A stretch of 64,000 nt of DNA from contig NC_053391.1 in NCBI RefSeq assembly GCF_905171765.1, positions 107,606,644 to 107,670,643 on the forward strand, given 5' to 3'. A program made the translations under genes and the position numbers. This DNA comes from Bufo bufo (taxonomy: Eukaryota > Chordata > Amphibia > Anura > Bufonidae). Positions 55,272-64,000 of this stretch are shown here, in pieces; position 1 is the first letter of the stretch; every line of letters begins with the position of its first letter. The notes below the pieces were generated by a model. The model did not search any database and was not told where the DNA came from. It saw only the letters and a program-made list of their open reading frames with translations.

Positions 55272-55945
55272 TTAACCTGTTGGCGTTTACCTCTGACGCT
55301 GGAACCCACATTCTTTCCTCGGGACCGTAACCCCTCCAATGCACCAGATACTGAAGAGAGCGGCGGACCCGACGAGAATCAACAATTCTGGCTATTTGAA
55401 ACTCCAGATTACCATCCACAATAACAGGAGGAGGTGGCAGCGGTGATGGTTCTAGAGGTGGAACATACTTCTTGAGTAACGATTTATGGAAGACGTTATG
55501 GATCTTAAAAGTCTGAGGTAGCTCCAGGCGAAAAGCCACAGGGTTAATGACGGCTACTATTTTATAAGGACCAATGAACCTAGGGCCCAGTTTCCAAGAG
55601 GGAACCTTCAACTTAATATTCCTAGTAGACAACCACACATAGTCATTCACCCCTAGGTCCGGACCTGGCGACCGTTTCTTATCGGCCATGCATTTATATT
55701 TACCACTCATCTTTTTCAAGTTAACTTGCACCTTCTGCCATACCGAAGAAAGAGATGAAGAAAACCTTTCCTCTTCGGGAACCCCAGAAGACCCCCCCTC
55801 TTTGAAAGTACAAAATTGGGGATGAAAACCGTATGCACCAAGGAATGGTGACTTGCCAGTGGACTCCTGATAATGATTATTTATGGCAAACTCAGCTAAC
55901 GGTAAATATGATGACCACAACTCTTGGTTTTCAGACACAAAACAC
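55272..55945 (-). pseudogene. outer element: integrase C-terminus and chromodomain
   Basis: The frame starts after a one-base shift near 55946 (ENQELWSSYLPLAEF) and covers the integrase tail, a GPRFIGPYKI module and a chromodomain (LEFQIARIVDSRR, YLVHWRGYGPEERMW). At 55271 it meets the ctgaa target site and the inner element. The last codons before it are NANRLIQ, continued at 49993. Confidence 0.9.
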
Positions 55946-56528
55946 CTAAATATGTTTCTAGGTTTTGGTTGGTACGCTCAGTCTGTCCATTCGACTGAGG
56001 ATGGAAAGCTGAGGAAAAGGACAAGTGTACCCCCAAACGGGAACAAAAAGCTTTCCAAAACTTAGAAATAAACTGGGTTCCCCGATCCGAAACCACATCG
56101 GAAGGGACCCCGTGAAGCTTCACGATTTCACTGATAAACACCTGAGCAAGAGTTTTAGCATTAGGAAGTGCGGGTAGCGCAATAAAGTGTACCATTTTGC
56201 TAAACCTGTCTACTACTACCAAAATAACTGTTTTACCCGCAGACAACGGTAAGTCAGTGATGAAATCCATTGACAGATGTGTCCATGGCCTATTGGGGAT
56301 AAAAAGAGGCAATAAAGACCCTGCTGGACGTGTATGAGAGACTTTCGCGCGTGCACAAGTAGAGCAAGTAGACACGAAATCCATTACATCCTGACGCAAC
56401 CTTGGCCACCAAAAACGACGAGATAATAGCTCCAAAGTTGCTTTACTACCCGGGTGCCCAGCAAGTGCCGAATTATGATGTTCTTTTAATAATTCAAGAC
56501 GCAGGTTTAACGGTACAAACAATTTCTC
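55896..56528 (-). pseudogene. outer element: integrase finger and catalytic core
   Basis: HHCC finger (EHHNSALAGHPG, then CSTCARAK) and catalytic residues in HLSMDFITDLP, VSDRGTQF and HPQSNGQTERT. The same frame is joined to RNase H upstream but for a TAG stop at 56531-56529. A one-base loss near 55946 ends it. Two lesions make it inactive. Confidence 0.9.
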
Positions 56529-57790
56529 CTAGGGGCAAGAGGCCGGGGCGTCCCCCTGGGCCTCTAACACCTTTCCCTCTAGAACAGAGTGTACAGCAGA
56601 GACAACCACTCCTCTTTGTAAAATAGGTACCGGATCACTAGCATTACCCCCTCCAGGGAAACTACGAGATAACGCGTCTGCCTTGGTATTTTTTGCCCCA
56701 GGACGATAGGTGATTACAAAGTTAAATCTGGTAAAGAATAGTGACCACCTAGCTTGTCTAGGGGTGAGACGCTTAGCCGATTCTAGGTACAGAAGGTTTT
56801 TGTGATCCGTAATCACCGTGACGGGGTGGATTGCTCCCTCTAAGAAGTGACGCCACTCTTCAAGCGCCAGCTTAATCGCCAACAGTTCCCTATTTCCAAC
56901 ATCATAGTTCTTCTCTGCAGAAGATAATTTTTTGGAAAAGAAAGCGCAAGGGCGCCATTTGCCAGGAGACGGATCCTGAGACAATACAGCCCCCACTCCC
57001 ACCTCTGACGCATCTACCTCAACAATAAAAGGCTGGGAGACATCAGGTTGAATTAGAACAGGTGCCGAGGTAAACCTCTCTTTTAGAGAGGAAAATGCAT
57101 TTTTAGCGGCGTCAGACCATTTAGAAAAATCAGTCCCCTTCCTAGTCATGTCGGTAAGGGGTTTAACGATCACTGAATAATTTTTAATGAACTTTCTATA
57201 GAAATTTGCGAAACCCAAAAACCGTTGTAGGGCTTTAAGGTTCTCAGGAAGATCCCAATCTAAAATTGCCTGGACCTTCCCAGGATCCATACGGAAACCT
57301 GAAGCAGATAATAGATATCCCAGGAACTGTATTTCCTGAACGGCGAAGACACATTTTTCAATTTTCGCATATAATTTATTCGTCCGTAGGACCTGCAGTA
57401 CTTGCCTGACATGCACCTCATGTGTTTTCAGATCAGCTGAATAAATTAAGATATCATCTAGATATATGACAACAAACCTGCCGATGAGATGACTAAAAAT
57501 ATCATTAACGAAATGTTGGAAGACAGCGGGGGCATTGGTCAGACCGAAAGGCATAACTAGATTTTCATAATGCCCCTCAGGGGTGTTAAAAGCTGTCTTC
57601 CACTCATCCTCTTCCCTGATACGAATCAGATTGTAGGCCCCCCTAAGATCAAGTTGGGAGAACCACCTAGCACCCGCAATCTGATTAAAAAGGTCAGGAA
57701 TGAGAGGAAGAGGGTATGGGTCTCGGATGGTTATCTGGTTTAGCTCACAAAAATCTAGGCAAGGACGCAGGCCCCCATCTTTCTTTTAAC
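56529..57790 (-). pseudogene. outer element: reverse transcriptase and RNase H
   Basis: Covers RT from LRPCLDF through [20 protein letters not shown] and YLDDILIYS (about 57480) into RNase H ([30 protein letters not shown]). The 57554 ATG is an internal methionine, not the true start. The upstream limit is a one-base loss at about 57786 in the FFFVKK block. It ends at the in-frame TAG. Catalytic residues are intact. Confidence 0.9.
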
Positions 57791-57867
57791 AAAGAAAAAC
57801 CCTGCAGCCACGGGTGAAGAAGAGGGTCTGATGTGTCCCTTAGCCAGACTCTCGGAGATATAATCTT

Positions 57868-58440
57868 TCATGGCTTGTCTCTCGGGACCCGAAAGATTAT
57901 ACAACCTGGACTTGGGTAATTTTGCACCGGGATCAGGTTAATCGGGCAATCATAAGGACGATGAGGTGGTAGCTTCTGACAACCCTTTTCAGAAAAAACA
58001 TCCTCAAAGTCCGAAATAAATGTAGGTAGGGAAGCTATGGAGGCGATTAAGCAATTGTTACTTAAGCAATTCTCTCTGCAATGCTCACTCCACTCCAATA
58101 TCTCCCTGTCCTGCCAACCCACCACTGGATTGTGCGCTACCAACCAGGGAAGACCCAATACCACAGGAGAGGGAAGGCCCTCCAGAACGTAACATGAAAG
58201 ACACTCATTATGGTGGTCCCCTACCCGAAGGTGTAAATTATGAACAATGTGGGTGAGGTTTCTCTGAGACAGAGGAGCCGAATCTATAGCGAATACGGGA
58301 ATAGGTCTCTGCAGCGTACAGAGAGACAAACCCATAGTGCGGGCAAAATGGGCATCAATCAAGTTTACCCCTGCTCCACTGTCTAGAAAAACAGAAATAG
58401 ACTCCGTCTTAACACCAAAAACAATGACCGCTGGTAACAC
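57868..58440 (-). pseudogene. outer element: aspartic protease and linker
   Basis: FLDSGAGVNLID has the DSGA active site, and VVLGLPWL is the later conserved block of Gypsy proteases. The frame then enters the pre-RT linker ([13 protein letters not shown]) and shifts near 57930, so the RT is out of frame. Confidence 0.88.
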
Positions 58441-58554
58441 AAATTGAGATGTTCGTATGGAGGAAACGTATACCCCCCGGCTGACATCCTCCGCACAGCC
58501 TGGGGTTAGTAGTTTTCCGACGGTCTTTTGTTTTTGAGAAAGGAGGGACAGACA

Positions 58555-59367
58555 TTAATGAAATGACCCTTCCCCCCACAGAAAAAACAAGCCCCCCCCC
58601 CTACGGCGAACCTCAGGAGGACGGACCTGACGAGAAGTTCCGCCTAGCTGCATAGGCTCATCTAAGTCAGTACAGACTAATTGTTGCTTGGGAGAGGTAA
58701 CCAATTGCTCAGGAATTTTCGATCTCTCCCTAAGACGCCTATCTATTCTGATAGAGAGGGACATAACAGCATCAAGGGAAAGGGGGGTCTCATACAGCGC
58801 CAGTGCATCCTTAACCCTTTCAGATAACCCAGAGCAGAACTGACTCCTGAGAGCCGGGTCGTTCCACTGAGTATCCGTAGCCCACCTACGGAACTCTGAG
58901 CAATATTCCTCTGCTGACCGATCTCCCTGTAGGAGTCTCCGTAACTTCGACTCAGCCAGGGGGACTCGGTCAGGGTCATCATATATGAGACCCAAAGCCC
59001 CAAAAAATCCCTCCACTGACCGGAGAGCCTGGGAACCAGGGGGTAACGAGAACGCCCAGGATTGTGGGTCCCCCTGAAGCAGGGAAATGACAATCCCAAC
59101 CCGCTGTTCTTCATTACCTGAGGAGTAAGGGCGCAACTTAAAGTATAATTTGCAGGCCTCACGGAACGTTGCAAATTTGTCCCTTCCCCCAGAAAATCTG
59201 TCAGGAAGAACAACCTTGGGTTCTGTAACAACCTGGTTACCCATAGCAACCGCTGGGGGTGCGGTCTGCTGCATTTGCTGCTGTTGTTGGAGGACAGACG
59301 CCTTCAATCCTGCCACCTCCAAAGACAGGCCTTGAAGCTGTTTTGCCAAGGCAGCAATAGGATCCAT
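58555..59367 (-). pseudogene. outer element: Gag, frame lost in zinc knuckle
   Basis: The likely start is ATG at 59367 (MDPIAALAKQLQGLSLEV). It has an N-terminal coiled coil with a glutamine run, then a retrotransposon Gag capsid (DRFSGGRDKFATFREAC, and YCSEFRRWA). The CCHC knuckle (C-F-F-C-x4-H-x4-C) is found one frame over, after an 11-base C run on the plus strand at 58594-58604. A single-base slip in this run, real or from sequencing, explains the break. About 270 codons remain open. Confidence 0.9.
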
Positions 59368-59441
59368 ATTGGATTCTAAGTAGAGAAAAAAAAACAACAA
59401 AAAGAAAAAAAATTTATTTATTTTTTTCTCAAAAAGTAAAG

Positions 59442-59451
59442 GCCAGTTATA
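59442..59451 (-). other. self-primer binding site, outer element
   Basis: Minus-strand TATAACTGGC, one base inside the 5' LTR. It is the exact complement of GCCAGTTATA at 59878-59869, about 28 bp downstream of the LTR TATA box. No tRNA primer match begins at the LTR edge. Confidence 0.78.
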
Positions 59452-59452
59452 A

Positions 59453-60112
59453 TATCACGGTCGACGTGACTATCACATACGTGATACAGAGGGAAGGAAC
59501 AAGGAAGGCCCTGACCAAGTGAGAGGGAAGGTGGTGACCCCTGACTCACCTAGCGGCTGGCACCTGGCTGCCCTGACGTCCCTAGACGGGTTCCTCACCC
59601 GTACGCCGATCACGTGCCTAAAGCCCTGGCTTTCCCTAAGCTGAGCCCTAGATAGAGAACAGGGCGGTGGGAACACTAGTCCGCACCACTAGCTCTAAAG
59701 GAAAACACCAAGGGAAGGACAGACAATACAAACTCAACATATAATCCCAGGTGGGCGACAACAGGAGACAACAAGAAGCCCAACAGGGATCCGGAGGGTA
59801 GCACTCTGGAACGACAACCAGGATTCACAACTCCAGTGGGTCAGTATAGATGTCCAGGCAGGAAGCTCTATAACTGGCAACTAGAGAAGTGTGAGGGGAG
59901 AATATAAGGAGGTTGGAAGTGGCAGACAAGAAACAGCTGAGGAGGAGAAGCTACGGATCCCTGATTGAGACAAAAAGGATAGCAAGGCAAACACAGAAAA
60001 CAATCACTAAGAAACAACGTGATCTTTAGATATAGAGCGCGCAGCCACCCGCTGCGACCTCCTGACCCCGGGTATAACGGAGTCAGACGTGGCTCTAGAT
60101 ACCCTCGTTACA
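59453..60112 (-). repeat. outer element, 5' LTR
   Basis: 660 bp, starting TGTAACGAGGG and ending CCGTGATA on the minus strand. About eight differences from 49263-49922 (for example g/a near 59464 and t/g near 60110). Confidence 0.93.
59901..59906 (-). promoter_or_regulatory. TATA box of the outer element LTR
   Basis: TATATT in CCTTATATTCTCC on the minus strand. The self-primer sequence begins at 59878, a normal TATA-to-start distance. Confidence 0.65.
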
Positions 60113-60117
60113 CCATT

Positions 60118-60480
60118 GGTTGGCTTAATTTGAAACAGAATGTCACACCAGAATTGTGGCACAATTTTGGTGCTAACGGTTGAATGTTAATCCATGTCCC
60201 CTTTCCTAGTAAGCCTCCCCACCTTCATGGGATAAGTGCAGATAATTTGTCTAAATCTAGTAAGCCAAACTGCACCACTAGTTGGAGAAATTTAGGCTAG
60301 AATCTAGGTGCACTGACATTAGTAAATGTGGACCATTCGTTGATATATCTACCTGCAAACTAATGTACTGAGAGAGAAATAGCTTATGTGAACATTTAGG
60401 GACTGCACCTCTGCTAACGAAGTTGCATTTGCAGAAAAAGCTTAAATTTTCGCTGCGGTATCGGAATTGGACCTTCGCTG
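60118..60480. other. no recognisable feature
   Basis: Unique-looking sequence between the LTR element and a transposase remnant. Nothing supported. Confidence 0.45.
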
Positions 60481-60489
60481 ATTGGCAAA

Positions 60490-61105
60490 TGGTTGCCTTC
60501 TCTGATGAGTCATGTTTTCTGCTTCATTTATGGATGTTGGAATAACAAGAAAAACATCAGAGAACAAACACCCTGTAACCAATGCTGGAAGAACACATCC
60601 TGGTGGTGGCAGCGTTATGGTCTGGGAAATGTTTTTGTGGCTTCTCTGGGCCCACTCATCCATGTGGAAGGCACTCTCAATTGATTTGGGTACGAATTCA
60701 TCCTTGAGGATTACATACATGCATACATGCTGGTTGTCTTCCCTGAGGGTGGATGGGATCTTCTAGCAAGACAATGCGACATCTCAAACGGCTAGAAATG
60801 TCCAAAATTGGTTGGAAGAGCATGACCGAGACATAGAAAGTACTACCCTGGCCCGCTAATTCCCCAGACTTGAACCCAATTGAGCATCTGTGGGACCACC
60901 TTGATTGTCGCATTCGCTCTATGTATCCTCCCATACACCTTCCAGCATCTGTGAGATGTACTGCAGTCAGCATGGCTCCAGAAACATGTGACAACCTACC
61001 AGGACCTTATTGAGTCACTCCCAGCCTGTCTAGCTGCTGTCTATGCTGTACACAGCAATTACTCTGGATATTAGCTGGTAGTCATAATAATGTGACCAAA
61101 CAATA
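60490..61105 (+). pseudogene. decayed Tc1/mariner transposase, C-terminal half
   Basis: Broken frames still show VAFSDESCFLLH (first aspartate), GGGSVMVW-like sequence near 60605, QDNA-type second aspartate near 60769, and the block SPDLNPIEHLWDHLD with the final glutamate at about 60870-60915. Several stops and shifts are present. Sequence after the end (taataatgtgacc) may be the terminal region, but no inverted partner was found. Confidence 0.85.
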
Positions 61106-62309
61106 TATTTCCCTTGTTTTGCTCTAAAGAAGAACAATGAAAGTAACGTAAGTACCAGATAGGACATCTCACTGAAACAAGTATTGCTGAACAGACACCA
61201 TAGACTATAATGATGTCTGTTCCATTGGGTATCCTATTTTTTTACTGAACAAAAAAATCCTGCATGCAGGACTTTTTTGTTCGGTCTTTTTGATGGGATA
61301 TGCAACGGAGGCCCCGAACTGAGCCTCCAATGCAGATGTGAACTGGCCCTTATCTATTGCTGTTATAATGAACATTTCACTGTGTACCTTTAACCATATA
61401 TAATCCAAATTGCTGACTGTAAACTCTACAATCCTATTAGCTTGATGCAAAAAAACGTATTAAACTGATAACAATACTGTACAGCAAACTTTATTCTTAT
61501 GATTAATTGTCTTCCAGCTATTTGATGCTTATCTTATAGAATTCCTGTAGAAGAAAAATGACTGAGCCATCATAATGCTGATTATCTACATAAACGAATC
61601 TCCTATACTTTTAATTTTTTGCTCAGGTCTTCATCCTAAAGTGAAGGAAAACATTTCAGAAAAAAATACATAAATCTAGTCCTGCCATGTATTGTATGTA
61701 CACAATAAAGTCCACTCTGCACAATTACTGCAATCATTAAGTTGAGGCCACATGCTGTGGCTGTTGTGTGGTCGAGGGCAAAAGCCTCATGCAGTTTTTG
61801 ACTGATACATTTACATTTTACTGCGAGTGTAGGGCAACGATTTTCTATCAGAAATGGCACAAAATTTACCACGGACAAATTCATTTGGTTTAAGTACTAA
61901 ATGTTGGAGCAGGCTCATTGACGTGTAATAATTAGTGATGAGTGAAGTAGTCAAAAATTCTATTTGCGATTGCGCCGCCACCCCCGTCATTGTACCTCTC
62001 AGATGCCGCATTTAACTCTGTTAAAGCCTGTAGTGTAAATCGCCAATATACATCACTAAAGCTTAATCAATATAAATAGTGATGCATGAGTGCTTCGAAA
62101 ATGTTGGCACAATTATCAATACTACGTCCATTTCCATTTATTGCAAATTTTAACACCATCTTGTGTGATTATTATTAAAACAGTCAATACATAGATTATT
62201 ACTTCAAGGCACCACATCAACCAGGATCATTCCTAAAATGAGATAAGGTGACACCTGATCATCCAGCAGGCATTGGATTTATGGAGCAATGGAAGAAGGT
62301 AGTCTGGTC
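61106..62309. other. no gene; possible decayed hAT end near 61932
   Basis: At 61932 tagtgatgagtgaa resembles the hAT end TAGGGATGAGCGAA with changes. No partner end is convincing. The rest shows no coding region or repeat. Confidence 0.35.
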
Positions 62310-62767
62310 TTAAAGGGGTTGTCTGGGTTCAGAACTGAATCCGGACATACCCTTATTTTCACCCAGGCAGCCCCCCTGAGGCTAGCATTGGAGCATCTCA
62401 TGCTCCGATGCGCTCCCTTGCCCTGAGGCAAAATCGCGCAGGGCAAGGTCTCTTTTGTTTTCAATAACACACTGCCGGCCGGGAAAGTGTGTTCTTTGAC
62501 GTCACCGGCTCTGATGGGCGGGCTTTAGCGCTGCCCTAGCCATTTTACTGGCTAGGGCAGTGCTAAATCCCGCCCATCAGTGCGGGTGACATCACCGGGG
62601 TTCCTGGCAGCCCCATGGAGAGCCCCGGTATGTCACCGGATCTCCAAAAAATGCCTTTGCCCTGCGCGATTTAGCATGAACTGCTCCGATGCTCAAGTCA
62701 GGGGCGCTGCCGGGGTGAAAATTGAGGTATGTCCGGGTTCAGCTCTGAACCCGGACAACCCCTTTAA
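62310..62767. mobile_element. T2/Kolobok-like TTAA MITE, intact
   Basis: TTAA at 62310-62313 and 62764-62767. Left end TTAAAGGGGTTGTCTGGGTT and right end (inverse) TTAAAGGGGTTGTCCGGGTT. The whole 458 bp folds back: catgctccgatgcgctcc and the inverse near 62670, and gctgccctagcc next to ggctagggcagtgc at the centre. Related to 5047-5480. Confidence 0.88.
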
Positions 62768-62794
62768 GAAATACATTCTCTTTTACATTATGTG

Positions 62795-63090
62795 AATAAA
62801 TGGGTGCATGTGCAGTGAGAAAGAGAGGACACCAAAGGCAAGCTGATGGAGGTAATGTGATGCTGTGGGCAATATTCTGCAAGAAAAACTTGCATCCTGG
62901 CATTCTACACATACCACCTACCAAAACATTTTTGCAGACCTACTACACCCCTTCATGGCAACAGTATTCCTTCTTTCAGCAGGATAATGCACTCTGCCAC
63001 ATTGCAATGATTGTTCAAGAATGGTTTGGAGAACATGACGAGCATCTGAAATGCCCTGGAAAAATATGTCCCACCTTCCAACTTATCAGA
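62795..63090 (+). pseudogene. Tc1/mariner transposase fragment
   Basis: The frame from about 62800 encodes GGNVMLWAIF, then SFFQQDNALCHIAMIVQEWF with the second catalytic aspartate, then EHDEHLKCP. The N-terminal half and the SPDLNPIE block are missing. It belongs to a different Tc1-like family from the ones earlier in the window. Confidence 0.82.
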
Positions 63091-63093
63091 CTT

Positions 63094-63548
63094 TAAAGAG
63101 CATCTATCAGCATGATCAACCCTATTAAACCCTAATATGTATTCAAATTAGCAGTTTCCAGCACCAAGGTGCTGGCTGGAGCCCATGGAGCACTGCTAAG
63201 ACAACTCCCCCTATGCTCTGTGTACTCCCTCCTCCGCTTTGATTGACAGGGATGGACATGTCCTCTAGCCCTGTGTTCTTGCACCTGTGCCCAATTGGCT
63301 CAGTGAATTGGTGCTTGCGTAGTGAATCTGATGCTGCTTTCTGAGGTCACCACACCCACTATGCAAGCGTCAAGTCACTTGGCTCTTGGGCAATGGATCT
63401 GCTGCTGCTTCCCAAGCTTGGGAAGCGGCATCAGATCCACTGCAAAAGTAATGAGTCATTGAACCGTCTCAGCGCGGGCATGAGAACACAGGGCTAGATG
63501 TGAAAAATCACAACATGTTCTTTGTCCTACAGTACAATTCATTTAACT
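63094..63548. mobile_element. TTAA MITE, right end not preserved
   Basis: Begins TTAAAGAGCATCTATCAGCA. Inverted internal pieces (ggacatgtcctctagccctg with cagggctagatgtg; atctgatgctgct with agcggcatcagat) show a foldback. No TTAA right end is visible before the hAT element at 63549. Confidence 0.6.
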
Positions 63549-63966
63549 TAGGGATGAGCGAATCAGTTCTAACTAATCAACATATCTCATTAACAAGAGC
63601 TCTTCAACTGTGAAGGGATGTCACCACAGGTGAAGAAACACCCACCTTCCTGTTGATTGACATCTAGCCCAGCATTGATAATCTGGGCCCTGAGCCACTG
63701 CTCCAAGTAGTGATGCGGGTGCCGAAGCTCAAAATTGGCTTCAGGAGCAATGACTGCTCATGCACAACTGAATTTGAGCTTTGTTGTCTGCGTTGCTACT
63801 TGGAGCAGCACGCAGGGCTCAGATTGTACAGGCCGGGCTAGATGTCTGGCAGTGTCAATCAAAAGGCAGGTGGGTGCTTCTTCTCCTGTGGAGACAACCC
63901 TTCACAGGTGAAGAGAGCTTGCTAATGACATGAATCAATTGGTGAGAATTGATTTGCTCATCCCTA
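63549..63966. mobile_element. hAT MITE related to the 9-kb hAT
   Basis: Left end TAGGGATGAGCGAATCAGTT and right end (inverse) TAGGGATGAGCAAATCAATT. The flanks atttaact and attcaaat agree at 6 of 8 positions, an imperfect 8-bp duplication. The first 14 bases equal the left end of the hAT at 19357, so that transposase could recognise it. The interior is a 418-bp foldback. The last 34 bases of the window (63967-64000) show nothing. Confidence 0.75.
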
Positions 63967-64000
63967 ATTCAAATGAATGGGTCTGCACGAAAAACGGGCC

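Larger units (their letters stand above)
49263..60112 (-). mobile_element. outer Ty3/Gypsy chromovirus (Tf1/sushi type), broken
   Basis: Two 660-bp LTRs in the same orientation enclose gag, protease, reverse transcriptase, RNase H, integrase and chromodomain on the minus strand. The 5-bp duplication ccatt (49258-49262 and 60113-60117) is exact. Excluding the nested element (49999-55266 plus one ctgaa), it is about 5.58 kb. The LTRs differ at about eight positions by eye. Coding lesions: a frame change in the zinc knuckle, frame changes at the end of protease and before RT, an in-frame stop before integrase, a frame change in integrase, and the nested insertion near the pol end. A C-terminal chromodomain places it among chromoviruses. 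Confidence 0.95.

Noticed and set aside
49263..60112. Endogenous retrovirus
   Set aside because: No envelope frame is present, the Gag-Pol order and C-terminal chromodomain are those of Ty3/Gypsy chromoviruses, and priming is not tRNA-type.

Overview
The window looks like non-genic, transposon-packed vertebrate DNA, most likely from a frog or toad. This is inferred from repeat content: TTAA-flanked MITEs beginning TTAAAGG (the T2/Kolobok style known from Xenopus), CR1 LINEs, several Tc1/mariner families, hAT elements and chromodomain (Tf1/sushi-type) LTR retrotransposons. I found no host protein-coding gene, tRNA, rRNA or CRISPR array. Every convincing protein belongs to a mobile element.

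Layout. 0.5-1.4 kb and 29.9-30.8 kb hold two 939-bp copies of an internally deleted Tc1 element. 3.4-3.8 kb is a TTAA-flanked palindromic MITE. 5.6-6.8 kb is a 38-bp minisatellite with a 494-bp (13-mer) higher-order repeat. 8.5-12.7 kb is a nearly full-length CR1 LINE whose 5' half is inverted, as expected from twin priming. 12.9-14.5 kb is a Tc1/mariner element with an intact 338-aa transposase of DD37E spacing. 14.6-16.3 kb is a non-autonomous hAT element carrying a large palindrome and a G-rich minisatellite.

18.5-29.5 kb is a four-level nest: a foldback MITE holds a solo LTR (TSD gtcac), which holds a Harbinger-like MITE, which holds a 9-kb hAT element (TSD gtcctgaa). The hAT has an uninterrupted 1,148-aa BED-finger transposase flanked by a 295-bp tandem array upstream and a 141-bp array downstream. 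33.0-33.5 kb is a 490-bp palindrome with 229-bp arms that match by eye. 34.4-38.4 kb is a second nest: a decayed Tc1 element holds a TTAA foldback element, which holds a second copy of the 14.6-kb hAT family with its minisatellite. 39.6-41.1 kb is a truncated CR1. 41-48 kb is MITEs and a tandem repeat.

49.3-60.1 kb holds two nested chromodomain LTR retrotransposons on the minus strand. The inner one (5,268 bp, 456-bp LTRs identical by eye, intact 1,443-aa Gag-Pol) interrupts the end of pol in the outer one (660-bp LTRs with about eight differences, pol broken). Both show the Tf1-type self-priming signature: ten bases just inside the 5' LTR are complementary to ten bases about 30 bp downstream of the LTR TATA box. 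60.5-64 kb holds Tc1 remnants, TTAA MITEs and a hAT MITE.

Three elements could still encode working enzymes: the DD37E Tc1 element, the 9-kb hAT and the inner LTR retrotransposon. All boundaries come from reading inverted repeats and target-site duplications by eye.
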